A stretch of 64,000 nucleotides of DNA, from assembly GCF_003313335.1 (NCBI RefSeq), contig NZ_QMHP01000007.1, positions 1 through 64,000 on the forward strand, read 5' to 3'. The notes beneath the pieces are model-generated. The model ran no database searches and had not been told where the DNA came from. It was given only the letters and a program-made list of their open reading frames with translations. The translations under genes were made by a program, and so were the position numbers. Below, in pieces: positions 52,767-62,270 of this stretch; positions within the stretch are counted from its first letter, which is position 1; every line of letters begins with the position of its first letter. Source of the stretch: Pedobacter zeaxanthinifaciens (GTDB lineage Bacteria > Bacteroidota > Bacteroidia > Sphingobacteriales > Sphingobacteriaceae).

Positions 52767-54017
52767 ATGTCGTATTTATTTACATCAGAATCTGTATCTG
52801 AAGGTCACCCAGATAAAATTGCTGACCAAATTTCTGACGCCCTAATTGATAACTTTTTAGCCTTTGACGCAGACTCGAAGGTTGCTTGCGAAACTTTAGT
52901 TACCACAGGCCAAGTGATTTTGGCTGGTGAAGTAAAATCAAAAACATATTTAGATGTGCAGCAGATTGCTAGGGATGTGATCGAAAAAATTGGTTACACC
53001 AAAAGCGAGTACATGTTCGAAGCAAAATCATGCGGTGTACTTTCAGCTATTCACGAGCAATCAGCGGATATTAACCAGGGCGTTGATAGAAGCACCAAGG
53101 AAGAACAAGGTGCTGGCGACCAAGGGATGATGTTTGGCTACGCTACCAATGAAACTGCAGATTTTATGCCATTGGCATTAAACCTGTCGCACAAATTGCT
53201 ACAGGAGCTTGCCGTGTTGAGACGTGAAAACAAAGAAATTACCTATTTACGTCCGGATGCTAAATCGCAAGTAACGTTGGAGTACGATGACAACAACAAA
53301 CCAGTAAGAATTGATGCTATTGTAATTTCTACTCAGCATGATGACTTTGCTGATGAACCTACCATGTTGGCGAAAATCAAAGAAGATATCATCAACATTT
53401 TAATTCCTAGAATCATTGAAAGCAATCCGCAATACGCACATTTGTTTAATGATCAAATCCAATATCACATTAACCCAACTGGCAAGTTTGTAATTGGTGG
53501 CCCTCACGGCGATACTGGCTTAACAGGAAGAAAAATTATTGTAGATACTTACGGTGGCAAGGGTGCTCATGGTGGTGGTGCATTTTCAGGTAAAGATCCA
53601 AGTAAAGTGGATAGAAGTGCTGCTTATGCTACACGTCACATTGCTAAAAACTTGGTTGCAGCAGGCGTAGCCGATGAAATTTTGGTACAGGTTTCTTATG
53701 CAATTGGTGTAGCTAAGCCAATGGGTATTTACATTAACACTTACGGTACAAGTAAAGTGGGTAAAACCGATGGCGAGATTGCTAAAATTGTAGAGGATAT
53801 TTTTGATATGCGTCCTTATTTTATTGAGCAGCGCTTGAAATTAAGAAACCCTATTTATAGTGAAACTGCTGCCTACGGACACATGGGCCGCAAAGCAGAG
53901 ACAGTAACTAAAACTTTTAAATCGCCAAATGGCGAACAAAAAACCTTAAATGTTGAATTGTTTACTTGGGAAAAACTAGATTACGTTGACCAAGTAAAAA
54001 CTGCATTTGGTTTATAA
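52767..54017 (+). CDS. metK: S-adenosylmethionine synthetase
   Basis: 416 residues, normal length. [20 protein letters not shown], the ATP-binding [15 protein letters not shown] and the P-loop-like [26 protein letters not shown] are diagnostic. It makes SAM from methionine and ATP. The gene is monocistronic, with its own promoter, SAM-II-like leader and terminator. Confidence 0.99.
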   Translation: MSYLFTSESVSEGHPDKIADQISDALIDNFLAFDADSKVACETLVTTGQVILAGEVKSKTYLDVQQIARDVIEKIGYTKSEYMFEAKSCGVLSAIHEQSADINQGVDRSTKEEQGAGDQGMMFGYATNETADFMPLALNLSHKLLQELAVLRRENKEITYLRPDAKSQVTLEYDDNNKPVRIDAIVISTQHDDFADEPTMLAKIKEDIINILIPRIIESNPQYAHLFNDQIQYHINPTGKFVIGGPHGDTGLTGRKIIVDTYGGKGAHGGGAFSGKDPSKVDRSAAYATRHIAKNLVAAGVADEILVQVSYAIGVAKPMGIYINTYGTSKVGKTDGEIAKIVEDIFDMRPYFIEQRLKLRNPIYSETAAYGHMGRKAETVTKTFKSPNGEQKTLNVELFTWEKLDYVDQVKTAFGL

Positions 54018-54022
54018 AAATT

Positions 54023-54068
54023 AAAAATCACCTGGACACATCATGAGAGTGCCAGGTGATTTTTTTTT
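54023..54068. terminator. Terminator between metK and orphan exbD
   Basis: Stem AAAAATCACCTGG (54023-54035) and CCAGGTGATTTTT (54052-54064), with a 16-base loop and T-runs for both directions. Confidence 0.93.
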
Positions 54069-54074
54069 CGAAGG

Positions 54075-54611
54075 CTATATTCCTTTAGCTTTCATAAAAC
54101 TTTTTTCCTCATCGAGTATATACTTATCGTCAATAGCGTAGGATTTAATTTTGTTAATGTGCATTTCATCTAAAATGTCTACAAAGTTGCTGTAAACAGA
54201 AGAATTTGTTGGCTTGATGATTACATACAGATCTTTAAATTTTGAATTTTGGTGATCTTTAGCAATTAAAGCGCTTTGTTGTAAAATCGCTTTGCGTATT
54301 TGTGATAGGTTTGCCACCTTCATTAGGCTATTACTGGCTTCTCCCATATAAAAAACCAGTTGGTTATCCTTCCCCAATAAAATGGTCATTGTTTTTGATG
54401 CTGGATAGGGTGTCCTAACTGCCGTATCAGCTGTTGTGTCAGGTTTCGCGATATCCATTGCATTCATCTTACCTAACGATGTGGTAAGCATAAAAAACGT
54501 AATGAGTAGAAAAGCTAGATCAACCATTGCAGTTAAATCCACGCCCATTACAGGTTTCCGAGTACTTCCTTTTACGGCCTTGCCGTTTTGAGGAACATTA
54601 AGAGTAGCCAT
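54075..54611 (-). CDS. Orphan ExbD/TolR-family protein
   Basis: 178 residues. It is a paralogue of the ExbD at 47075-47617: both share VDLTAMVDLAFLLITFFMLTTSL, AMDIAKPD, TMTILLGK, YMGEA, and an ending of the type EEKSFMKAKGI. No exbB or tonB gene is beside it. It probably joins the main ExbB complex as an alternative subunit, or is a leftover of a second cluster. Confidence 0.93.
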   Translation of the reverse strand: MATLNVPQNGKAVKGSTRKPVMGVDLTAMVDLAFLLITFFMLTTSLGKMNAMDIAKPDTTADTAVRTPYPASKTMTILLGKDNQLVFYMGEASNSLMKVANLSQIRKAILQQSALIAKDHQNSKFKDLYVIIKPTNSSVYSNFVDILDEMHINKIKSYAIDDKYILDEEKSFMKAKGI

Positions 54612-54664
54612 TAGTTCATTTTTTTAATGATGATGGCTACGCTTAATTTATTCCATAAAGATTT

Positions 54665-55195
54665 TTATTTAATGGCTGTAATTACGCCGCACCCTATGCG
54701 GGGGCCTGAGTTTCCGGTAGGTTGCGTTTCGTAATCATCAATGCCACCATGCACAATAATGCCTCTGCCAATAATGTTGTTGGCTTCATTTTCAGCTACA
54801 CTCCATCTGTTGGTAGTTACTGATATTTTAGCTTGACCTTTACTATCTAGCGAGATATTCCCAATATCGCCGGAGTGAAAACTTTCAGAATCCCATTTGC
54901 CATGCTGCTCATTAGTTGGGTTCCAGTGCCCATGTGTGTTTTCGCCCATGTTACCACAATCGCCATGTTCATGAAAATGTACTGCAACGCTGCTATCCGC
55001 TTTTTCCGGCATATTGATTTCGAGGTCCATTTTAATCTTCCCATCAGACATTTCAAAAAACTGTGCTTTACCAATTGCTGCTCCATTTGAAGTAGCATTT
55101 AAACTAGCAGTGGCAACTTCCCTATCTTTGGAAGTGCAGCCAAATGCAAAAAAGCAAGAGATTATTAAGGTGTAAAATAGGTGCTGTTTCATCAT
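54665..55195 (-). CDS. Superoxide dismutase [Cu-Zn] family lipoprotein
   Basis: 176 residues from the ATG at 55195. A lipobox gives Cys20 (FAFGCTSK). Copper and zinc ligands are in place: HFHEHGDC, GHWNP, EQHGK, FHSGDIGNI and HGGIDDY. The disulfide cysteines (DCGN and RIGCGV) are conserved. The periplasmic, membrane-anchored enzyme would detoxify superoxide outside the cytoplasm. Confidence 0.95.
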   Translation of the reverse strand: MMKQHLFYTLIISCFFAFGCTSKDREVATASLNATSNGAAIGKAQFFEMSDGKIKMDLEINMPEKADSSVAVHFHEHGDCGNMGENTHGHWNPTNEQHGKWDSESFHSGDIGNISLDSKGQAKISVTTNRWSVAENEANNIIGRGIIVHGGIDDYETQPTGNSGPRIGCGVITAIK

Positions 55196-55362
55196 CAAAG
55201 TATTTAAATTCAACATTTTGTTAATTGATTGATAAGCGATTATTTATGTGGCACAATTACAACAACAGGGGTAGCATTTGGTTTGCTTGCATTTAGGTTT
55301 AATATGATAAGCTGAAAACTATTCGCCTACATGGTTGTTTTTACTATATAAATTTAACGATT

Positions 55363-55710
55363 ATGGAACAGCCAGTTGAAATGAATACCCTTAGCCAAAT
55401 CTTAGAGAAACTAAGAAAAAAAGGCATAGATCACGAGTTAAAAATGACCGATCACGGTAAAATGCAATCAAAAGATTTGAACAGAATTTACAGTACCGAT
55501 GACCTAACCATAGTAAAAACCTATAGGTTCGAAGGCATGTCTGACCCGGCAGATAACTCGGTACTTTATTTAGTGGAAGACAATGATAAGAATATCGGAT
55601 ATATTTTGGATGCCTATGGTGCCTACTCTGACAACGATGGCGCAGCATTTGCAGATTTCCTTAAAAAAATTAATACCGCCGATAGGGATGAGCAGGAATT
55701 GTTTAAGTGA
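55363..55710 (+). CDS. Small conserved Bacteroidetes protein of unknown function
   Basis: 115 residues. The pattern (LSQILEKLRKKGIDHELKM..., DLTIVKTYRFEGMSDPADNSVLYLVEDNDKNIGYILDAYGAYSD) matches a family sometimes labelled 'phosphoribosylpyrophosphate synthetase' in databases, although no PRPP-synthetase motif is visible; that label is probably a propagated error. Cytoplasmic, acidic; function unknown. Confidence 0.85.
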   Translation: MEQPVEMNTLSQILEKLRKKGIDHELKMTDHGKMQSKDLNRIYSTDDLTIVKTYRFEGMSDPADNSVLYLVEDNDKNIGYILDAYGAYSDNDGAAFADFLKKINTADRDEQELFK

Positions 55711-55748
55711 GCGGTTGATCAAAAATCTCCCAAAAAATGAATTAACAT

Positions 55749-55780
55749 AGCCCATTAACCTCAAATTAATGGGCTTTTTT
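55749..55780 (+). terminator. Terminator of the small conserved gene
   Basis: Perfect 10-bp stem AGCCCATTAA (55749-55758) / TTAATGGGCT (55766-55775) with a T-run to 55780. Confidence 0.93.
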
Positions 55781-55853
55781 ATTTCTTAAAGCAAATTTAG
55801 GCAAGATTAACTATCTTTAAGGCAGCACCATTTTTGTTAAACCTAACGAGTAA

Positions 55854-56864
55854 ATGAAAAAGCCTGTTACCATTAAAGAGATCGCCAAAAAACTCAATTT
55901 ATCTTTCTCTACCGTATCCAGAGCTTTGCACCAGCACCGTAGCATAAGCGCAGCCACGCAACAAAGAGTGCGTGAAACTGCCGCGGAAATGGGCTATGAG
56001 CCTAATCAAACAGCTATCTTCTTTCAAAAAGGTAAAACTTTTACCATAGGCGTAATACTTCCAGAGCTGGAAGAGGCTTTTTTTGCAGAGGCCATTAGTG
56101 CCATTGAAGACATCGCCTATGACAGCAATTATACGTTAATGGTAGCGCAATCACACGATGATGAAAAACGCGAAAAATTGCTCGTCGAGAAAATGAAAAA
56201 TCATCGCATTGATGGCCTGCTGGTATCGGTAGCGAAAAACACAAATAACTTTGAGCATTTTGAACTACTCAAAAATTATGGCATCCCTATTGTTTACTTT
56301 GACAGGATTCCACCGCTTAAAAACATCAACTACGTAGCCAGCAATATTGAAACTGGAAGCATGGAGGCTGTTAACTATCTGTTGAAACGAGGGCATAGAA
56401 ACATAGGCCTAATCAATGGTCCGCAATCCTTAATTTCTAGCGGGCAGCGAAAAGAAGGCTATATTAAAGCCATGCAAAAAAACAGGTTGAAGTTTGACCC
56501 CACTTTTGTGGTGAACTGTGATTTAGGCGAAGCCGGAGCCAATGAGGCCTTGGCAACTTTGGTAAAACACAAGCGCAAGCCAACAGCAATTGTAGGGTTT
56601 AACGATTACGTTACCGCCTTTGCCATTAAACAAGCGCTAAAGCTGGGCATTAAAGTAAACGATGATATTGAGTTTGTGAGTTTTTCCAATGCACCAATTA
56701 CCAAATACATGCAGTATCCACCTTTAGCATCGGTGGAGCAGTTTCCAGCAATACAGGGTCAACGGGCCATCAATACCTTGTTGGATTTAATCAAAAACAA
56801 GGATGACAGCGAACAAGGCTGTTATAAAATTGTAATCGAATCGGAACTAAGGGAACATCAATAA
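55854..56864 (+). CDS. LacI-family transcriptional regulator
   Basis: 336 residues. The N-terminal helix-turn-helix and hinge, VTIKEIAKKLNLSFSTVSRALHQHRSISAATQQRVRETAAEMGYEPN, are typical. The sugar-binding core shows IGVILPELEEAFFAEAISAIE, DGLLVSVAK, YFDRIPP and RGHRNIGLINGP. It faces a GH109-type enzyme gene (36 bp between convergent stops), so control of amino-sugar breakdown is plausible. Confidence 0.95.
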   Translation: MKKPVTIKEIAKKLNLSFSTVSRALHQHRSISAATQQRVRETAAEMGYEPNQTAIFFQKGKTFTIGVILPELEEAFFAEAISAIEDIAYDSNYTLMVAQSHDDEKREKLLVEKMKNHRIDGLLVSVAKNTNNFEHFELLKNYGIPIVYFDRIPPLKNINYVASNIETGSMEAVNYLLKRGHRNIGLINGPQSLISSGQRKEGYIKAMQKNRLKFDPTFVVNCDLGEAGANEALATLVKHKRKPTAIVGFNDYVTAFAIKQALKLGIKVNDDIEFVSFSNAPITKYMQYPPLASVEQFPAIQGQRAINTLLDLIKNKDDSEQGCYKIVIESELREHQ

Positions 56865-56900
56865 GCCAACACAGTAATTGGTTGCTAGAGCTTGTCGACT

Positions 56901-58247
56901 TTAATAACCGCTATCATCCAAAGCAAAAGTATTTTTTCGCTCCTTCCATTTGCCTTGTGTAAAATCAGGAAATTGTTGCGGCTTGTTCCCCTCTTTTAAG
57001 GATTTGGTAGAAAGCGGCGTAATTACACTCATTGTCACTGAATCATACACATCAATTGGTGTTTGCTTTTTATCTCGCACTGCAATCACAAAGGCGTTGA
57101 AAACAAACCAATCCATACCACCATGTCCCGCACCAAGCGCATTGCTTTCGTATTTTTTCCACAGCGGATGATCGTATTTCTTGAACCAATCATCGGCCTT
57201 ATCCCAACTGTGTGGTTTAGTTACGCCTTCAATGTGTACCGATTTATTGACATCCATCCATAAGCCATTAGTGCCTTGCACCCTAAAGCCCAAAGAATAT
57301 GGACGAGGCAAGTGAGTATCGTGTGTTAACATCACCGTTTCACCGTTGGCACAATTGATTAATGTAGTGGTAACATCGCCGTTTTTATAGTTAATTTTGG
57401 CATTGGGATGACCAGGAGACTTAGCTTCAACATAACTTGCCAAGCCTTTTGCCTTCGAGCTAAACGAAACCAGGTTTGTAAATCTGTTTCCTCGGTTAAT
57501 ATTCACGCATTGCATGATGGGCCCAACGCCGTGTGTAGGGTATAAATCGCCATCAACATCAATATTAAATTGCGTACGCCATTGCGCTTCGCTTAAAGCA
57601 TTTGGCCCAAACTCAACGCCACCACCATAATATTGCTTTCCGTTATTGAAAAGCACTTCTCTTAAGTCGTGCTGATAGCCCCCTTCCAAATGCACCAACT
57701 CTCCAAAAACGTTTTGCCTTACCATGTTCAGCGCAGCAAGTACATCACGGCGGTAGCATACATTTTCCAAAGTCATGTAGGGCACTCCTGTTTTTTCAGA
57801 GGTACGTACAATATCCCAATGTTCTTTGACTGTTAATCCTGCAATTACTTCGCAGCCTACATATTTTCCTGCATTCATGGCGTAAATAGCCTGCTCACAG
57901 TGAAATTGCCATGGTGTAGAAATGATTACCGCATCAATATCTTTTCGATCTAAAAGTGCTTTATAAGCATCTAAGGAGCCAGTGTATTCTTTTGCTGCAG
58001 CTTTGCCCGACTTTGCAATGGCAGCTCTACAAATTTTCAACGAGCTTTCCTGAGTATCACAAATGGCTACAATTTCCACATCTTCCCTAAGCAAACCAGC
58101 ATTGATATGGTTCATCCCTCTAGCTCCCACCCCAATGTAACCTAAACGAACTTTTTGCGTATCTTTTGCGAATAAGCTACTTGATGGCAAAATGCTAAAT
58201 CCAGCCGATGCAAGTGCACCAGTTTTAATAAAATCTCGTCTTTCCAT
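56901..58247 (-). CDS. GH109-type glycosidase (Gfo/Idh/MocA fold, NAD-dependent)
   Basis: 448 residues. An RRDFIKTGALASAGF start resembles a Tat signal. The Rossmann part begins RLGYIGVGARGMNH. The distinctive GH109 sequences ENVCYRRDVLAALNMVRQNVFGELVHLEGGYQHDLR, YPTHGVGPIMQCVNINRGNRF, RPYSLGFRVQGTNGLWMDVN and YDHPLWKKYE are present. Characterised GH109 members are alpha-N-acetylgalactosaminidases using tightly bound NAD. A plain oxidoreductase is the alternative. Neighbouring LacI-type regulator and dyad at 58337 suggest induction by a sugar. Confidence 0.85.
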   Translation of the reverse strand: MERRDFIKTGALASAGFSILPSSSLFAKDTQKVRLGYIGVGARGMNHINAGLLREDVEIVAICDTQESSLKICRAAIAKSGKAAAKEYTGSLDAYKALLDRKDIDAVIISTPWQFHCEQAIYAMNAGKYVGCEVIAGLTVKEHWDIVRTSEKTGVPYMTLENVCYRRDVLAALNMVRQNVFGELVHLEGGYQHDLREVLFNNGKQYYGGGVEFGPNALSEAQWRTQFNIDVDGDLYPTHGVGPIMQCVNINRGNRFTNLVSFSSKAKGLASYVEAKSPGHPNAKINYKNGDVTTTLINCANGETVMLTHDTHLPRPYSLGFRVQGTNGLWMDVNKSVHIEGVTKPHSWDKADDWFKKYDHPLWKKYESNALGAGHGGMDWFVFNAFVIAVRDKKQTPIDVYDSVTMSVITPLSTKSLKEGNKPQQFPDFTQGKWKERKNTFALDDSGY

Positions 58248-58336
58248 ACATTTGGTTTTGTTTGGTGGTGTAATTTTTGGTTAAATTATAAAAAATGACA
58301 CATCAAACGCTATGTTGCCCACACATATTTGTTGCG

Positions 58337-58346
58337 CAAACGTTTG
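58337..58346. promoter_or_regulatory. CAAACGTTTG dyad, possible LacI-family operator
   Basis: A perfect 10-bp palindrome with the central CG typical of LacI-family operators. It lies between the divergent GH109-type gene and the gene at 58373; a half-site-like ATCAAACGCT lies 30 bp to its left. Confidence 0.5.
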
Positions 58347-58372
58347 ATATTTGCTCGTTGATAAAAAAACCT

Positions 58373-58798
58373 ATGAACAAAACGATTAAACATACTTATC
58401 AAATTGCCCACTTTAGCATAGATGTAAGCTTTTGTGAATTCGTGGTAAGCATTGATTTTAGTCCTTATAAACAAACGAAAGACCTACAATTTTTGTACGG
58501 TTATAGTCCGCAGTTAATCGCACTAATCCAAGCACAATACCAAGAAATTTTTGGCAAGCAACTTCAAATTAGTGATGACTCTTTTGTGGCCGAAATTTGG
58601 GGACATTTATTTGCTTACCGGATAGCAATTTGGGTGAAAAAAAACCTGCAATTTAAGCCAATGCAAAAGCTGGCAAAGTTTGTTGCCTATAGAAGTGGGA
58701 TTATAGATTGTGGAGAACGCCAAGCAGATAGTAACAGGTGGATTTGGGATTTTCTTGGCAAACTGTTTTTCCAAAAATACAAAACAGTACAACAATGA
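58373..58798 (+). CDS. Hypothetical cytoplasmic protein
   Basis: 141 residues from the ATG at 58373; a longer form to 58295 would run through the presumed regulatory region. It has no signal peptide or membrane segment and is rich in aromatic residues (FAYRIAIWVKKNLQF, RWIWDFLGKLFFQKY). No family recognised. It is divergent from the GH109-type gene. Confidence 0.6.
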   Translation: MNKTIKHTYQIAHFSIDVSFCEFVVSIDFSPYKQTKDLQFLYGYSPQLIALIQAQYQEIFGKQLQISDDSFVAEIWGHLFAYRIAIWVKKNLQFKPMQKLAKFVAYRSGIIDCGERQADSNRWIWDFLGKLFFQKYKTVQQ

Positions 58799-58886
58799 AC
58801 TTTTGAACAAAGTGAAATTGAACTTTTAAACAAAGCAACTATCGCTTTTAATGCGCAATTTTGTTTCCGATATTTGATCATAATTA

Positions 58887-60014
58887 GTGAAAAAAACCTT
58901 AAAAATAATTAAATACACAATGTTTGTTTTACTGAGCATAGCAGTTTTGCTAGCTATATCTACCTATTTTTACATGCGGTTGCCAAAATTTGGTAAGGCG
59001 CCTAGCGGTAAGCGCTTAGAACGAATGATGCAATCTCCAAATTATAAAGATGGCAAATTTCAGAACATCAGTTATACCCCAAATTTAACAGTAGGCTATT
59101 CAATGGTTGGGATTTTGGTGGACATGTTTTTTAAAAAGCATCCCCGACGCAAGCCTGTAGATCCTATCCCTTCGGTTAAAACAGATTTGCTAAATTTACC
59201 AAAAGACGCTGACGTATTGGTTTGGTTTGGGCATTCATCGTATTTTATGCAAATCGATGGAAAACGCTTCTTAATTGATCCCGTATTCAGTGGAAATGCA
59301 TCGCCTTTGCCCGGCACTACCAAATCATTTAAGGGCAGTGATGTTTACGGCGTGAACGATTTTCCGAATATCGATTACTTAATCATTAGCCACGACCACT
59401 ACGACCATTTGGATTACGAAACTATTGTGGCCCTGCGCAACAAAGTTGGCAAAGTAATTTGCGGTTTAGGGGTTGGCGAACATTTTGAACACTGGGGATA
59501 TCAAGCTGAGCAGCTTATTGAAAAAGATTGGAATGAAAGTGTACAGCTAGGCGACAACTTCACAATTAATACCGTGCCGGGAAGGCATTTTTCTGGTCGT
59601 GGATTCTCTAGAAATAACACCCTGTGGACATCATATGTATTAGAAACTCCTGTAGGCAAAATATTTATTGGTGGTGATAGCGGTTATGATACGCACTTTA
59701 AAACCATTGGACAGCGATTTGCCCCTATTGATTTGGCCATTATGGAAAACGGACAGTACAATGTGGCATGGCAAGCCATACATACCTTACCTCACGAAAC
59801 TTTACAAGCGGCAAAGGATTTAGGTGCTAAAAGGTTATTTCCAGTACACTCTTCAAAATTTATGCTGGCCTTACACGAGTGGGATGAGCCGCTAAAAGAA
59901 CTGACTAAACTTAACAATGATACCCTACCGCTGGTAACGCCGATGATTGGCGAAGTGGTTGATTTAAAGAACCAGCACCAAACGTTTAAGCAATGGTGGA
60001 AAACAGTAAGATAA
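58887..60014 (+). CDS. Membrane-anchored MBL-fold hydrolase (NAPE-PLD/UlaG-like)
   Basis: 375 residues, GTG start. An N-terminal hydrophobic anchor (YTMFVLLSIAVLLAISTYFYM) precedes a metallo-beta-lactamase fold with WFGHSSYFMQIDGKRFLIDPVFS, the zinc motif HDHYDHLD, GRHFSGRG and GGDSGYDTHF. The order matches N-acylphosphatidylethanolamine phospholipase D-like and UlaG-like proteins. The 3' end overlaps the next gene by 22 bp. Confidence 0.92.
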   Translation: MKKTLKIIKYTMFVLLSIAVLLAISTYFYMRLPKFGKAPSGKRLERMMQSPNYKDGKFQNISYTPNLTVGYSMVGILVDMFFKKHPRRKPVDPIPSVKTDLLNLPKDADVLVWFGHSSYFMQIDGKRFLIDPVFSGNASPLPGTTKSFKGSDVYGVNDFPNIDYLIISHDHYDHLDYETIVALRNKVGKVICGLGVGEHFEHWGYQAEQLIEKDWNESVQLGDNFTINTVPGRHFSGRGFSRNNTLWTSYVLETPVGKIFIGGDSGYDTHFKTIGQRFAPIDLAIMENGQYNVAWQAIHTLPHETLQAAKDLGAKRLFPVHSSKFMLALHEWDEPLKELTKLNNDTLPLVTPMIGEVVDLKNQHQTFKQWWKTVR

Positions 60015-60808
60015 ATACGTCGGGGCAAGCTATAGAACTAACTTCCTGCTATATGGGTCCAGAAATATCTCCAGAACAGTTTATACCGGAGCATATTTTT
60101 ATGTATTTGGCCAAAGGCGAAGTAGCAGGTTACGATGGCGACTCGAAGTACACCATGAAATCAGGCGAATACTGCTTGATCAGAAAAAATTATCTGGCAA
60201 GATATACAAAACAGGAGCTTAATGGTGAATTTGAAAAAGTTGTTGTGGTATTTGACGAAGCCTTCTTGAAAGCTTTTCAGCAAAAGTACCAGATCAATAA
60301 AGGCAATACCTTAGCTAAAGGTGCCTTTGTAGAACTAACCAAAACGCAGTTGATTACTAATTTTGTGTATTCTTTAATGCCCTATTACAATGCTGGCCAT
60401 CAAATTAATGAAGCTTTTGACGTAGTTAAAAGGGAAGAGCTATTGTTAATTTTGCTACAAACAAACCCGCAGTTGGGCGATATTTTGTTTGATTTTGGCA
60501 TTCCACAAAAAATAAACTTGGAAGCTTTCATGAACAGAAACTACAAGTTCAATGTGGGCTTGGAGCGTTTTGCCTACTTAACAGGAAGGAGCCTTTCTTC
60601 GTTCAAAAGAGATTTCCTTAAAATTTTCGCTGATACACCTAGCAGGTGGATTGTTAAAAAGCGACTAAAGGAAGCGCATTTTCTTATCCAAAAGAAGCAT
60701 CTTAAACCTAGCGAAATTTATCTGGATTTAGGATTTGAGGATCTTTCTCATTTTTCCTTCGCCTTTAAAAAGCTATTTGGATATGCGCCGAGCAAGTTAA
60801 TTGGTTAA
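59993..60808 (+). CDS. AraC-family transcriptional regulator
   Basis: 271 residues. A cupin-like N-terminal part (FMYLAKGEVAGYDGDSKYTMKSGEYCLIRKN) and a C-terminal AraC DNA-binding domain (LERFAYLTGRSLSSFKRDFLKIFADTPSRWIVKKRL and PSEIYLDLGFEDLSHFSFAFKKLFGYAPSKL). Overlaps the MBL-hydrolase gene by 22 bp, so the pair is one operon and the regulator probably controls it. Confidence 0.93.
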   Translation: MVENSKINTSGQAIELTSCYMGPEISPEQFIPEHIFMYLAKGEVAGYDGDSKYTMKSGEYCLIRKNYLARYTKQELNGEFEKVVVVFDEAFLKAFQQKYQINKGNTLAKGAFVELTKTQLITNFVYSLMPYYNAGHQINEAFDVVKREELLLILLQTNPQLGDILFDFGIPQKINLEAFMNRNYKFNVGLERFAYLTGRSLSSFKRDFLKIFADTPSRWIVKKRLKEAHFLIQKKHLKPSEIYLDLGFEDLSHFSFAFKKLFGYAPSKLIG

Positions 60809-61385
60809 ACTTGCCACTTGCGCAAGACTACAACATTCTATTAAAACTTGCACCTTCATGTACTTCAAAAGATAACGCTGAACAGGACATGGAACATAAA
60901 AAAGGCTATAAAAGCAAGAACCCACTCAGATAACATGCATATCTTGGATCGGCAATGTAAGGCATTTGCTATCCTGCAAATTGTAATGGTTAATAACTGG
61001 AAATCTATCTCTACAACCCTTAAAAACATGAATATCACAAATAGAAGGCATTTGATGAAAGAGCCTAAAGGGTTCGATTTTGTAAAAAATAAATGACATG
61101 TGATGTTTTTAGGGCAACTAATTATATTATTGCCAATATAAACCCTACGGTAAGAGCACAAACCATGACAAAAATTAACCTCCAAACAGCTCCCATTGAT
61201 ATTTTCTTTGCTGCTATTAACAATCACAAATTATTCATGTAAGCGTGACAGCGATAACGCCATGTCACAGCTTAACCAAGCACTTATAGGAAGGGCAAAG
61301 CAATATTAAGAATGGGAAACCATTCTTTTCCAAGCTAAAAACAGGCAGGTCCTTTCAGCTGAAATCCAACAATTTATTAATAAAT
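60809..61385. other. Long spacer with repeat and hairpin, no convincing gene
   Basis: 577 bases. It holds a 28-bp sequence (60904-60931) repeated at 63862-63888 and a hairpin at 61245-61268 (GTGACA/TGTCAC outer stem and GCG/CGC inner stem with ATAA loop). Short open frames on both strands have no recognisable features. Confidence 0.6.
60904..60931 (+). repeat. 28-bp direct repeat, left copy
   Basis: GGCTATAAAAGCAAGAACCC followed by ACTCAGAT. The copy at 63862-63888 differs by one substitution and one missing base. There it forms the left arm of a terminator beside a tRNA fragment, so this copy may be a scar of an earlier insertion at a tRNA-terminator site. Confidence 0.85.
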
Positions 61386-61868
61386 ATGAGATACCCGATG
61401 ATTATTTTAAGCATGTTGATATGCAATTTTGTGTTTGGCCAAAGAAAAAATCCGAGTATCGATACATTTATAACGGAAACAATTCTTAAGGGAATGGTCG
61501 TTAATAACGGCATTACGTTGAAAAAGGATCATGGCTACTTTTATGCTATCGCATTTTCCTTTGATAAAAATGGAAGAATAGATACCATGTTCCTTTCAAA
61601 AAGGCTAGATACAGAAGTAAAAAAAATATTTGCGCTTGATGATTCGTTGCTGAAAAGGATAAAACAATATGATTTGATATATAGTGAGTTCGCCTCAAAA
61701 ATAGTACTGATGCCATTTTACCACTATAATTCTTCAGACGATGGCGTGTCCTATAAAAGCGGTTTTCTCACTAGTATTGAAAATCTAGTCCCAGAATCCG
61801 TTTTAGGCAAACCGCTTATTATCCGTAAACCCATAGTTAACGCTCATATTCCGCGAGCTATTAATTAG
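61386..61868 (+). CDS. Secreted protein of unknown function
   Basis: 160 residues. The N-terminus has a signal peptide (PMIILSMLICNFVFGQ, cleavage after Gly-Gln likely). The mature part looks like a small alpha/beta protein (FYAIAFSFDKNGRIDTMFLSKRLD). No family recognised; weakly similar in pattern to TonB C-terminal-like domains (IAFSFDKNGRIDTM), which is only an impression. Confidence 0.65.
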   Translation: MRYPMIILSMLICNFVFGQRKNPSIDTFITETILKGMVVNNGITLKKDHGYFYAIAFSFDKNGRIDTMFLSKRLDTEVKKIFALDDSLLKRIKQYDLIYSEFASKIVLMPFYHYNSSDDGVSYKSGFLTSIENLVPESVLGKPLIIRKPIVNAHIPRAIN

Positions 61869-61883
61869 CATGGAGGATATCCT

Positions 61884-61939
61884 AAAAGTGGCCACCTGTT
61901 TTTTCAAAGTGGCCACTTTTTTCGCTTGAAAGTGTCCAG
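61884..61939. repeat. Triple GTGGCCAC repeat, terminator-like / IS-end-like
   Basis: AAAGTGGCCAC (61885-61895), AAAGTGGCCACTTTTTT (61906-61922) and AAAGTGTCCAG (61929-61939). The first two can pair as a hairpin with a T-run and could terminate the gene at 61386. Multiple short repeats of this form also occur at the ends of IS21-family elements; no transposase is present. Confidence 0.6.
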
Positions 61940-62236
61940 TAGAAAGCTTGTTTGATAGTGGTTTGATGTAGTTTAGGGTTAATGCGCCGAACGATATGTT
62001 TTAACGATACTGGTCGCTTTATAATCGGTTTTTTTGGGAAGTTTAGATGTAGCTTGTTGATCTAAATTTAAATAGGTTATTTAGTGGTGCCTGAAGTCCT
62101 TTGTGCTTCTGCCACGCAAAAGGCTGGTGAGGAAGCTTGGTTGCCTGTCGGATTGGATTAGAGAAATGTAAGTGGTGGATAATGGGTGCGATTGGGATGG
62201 AAAACAAAAACTATCAGCTGGAGTGGACAGTTTGGG

Positions 62237-62270
62237 ACAGAATGATTGGCTACTACTGCCAAAATCTACA
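62237..62270 (+). repeat. 34-bp direct repeat, left copy
   Basis: ACAGAATGATTGGCTACTAC then TGCCAAAATCTACA. The right copy at 63703-63736 differs at three positions. The pair brackets both HEAT-like genes. Confidence 0.9.

Noticed and set aside
60848..61096. 82-codon open frame on the + strand
   Set aside because: TTG start, no domain or signal peptide, composition unlike neighbours, and overlaps the 28-bp repeat; likely chance.
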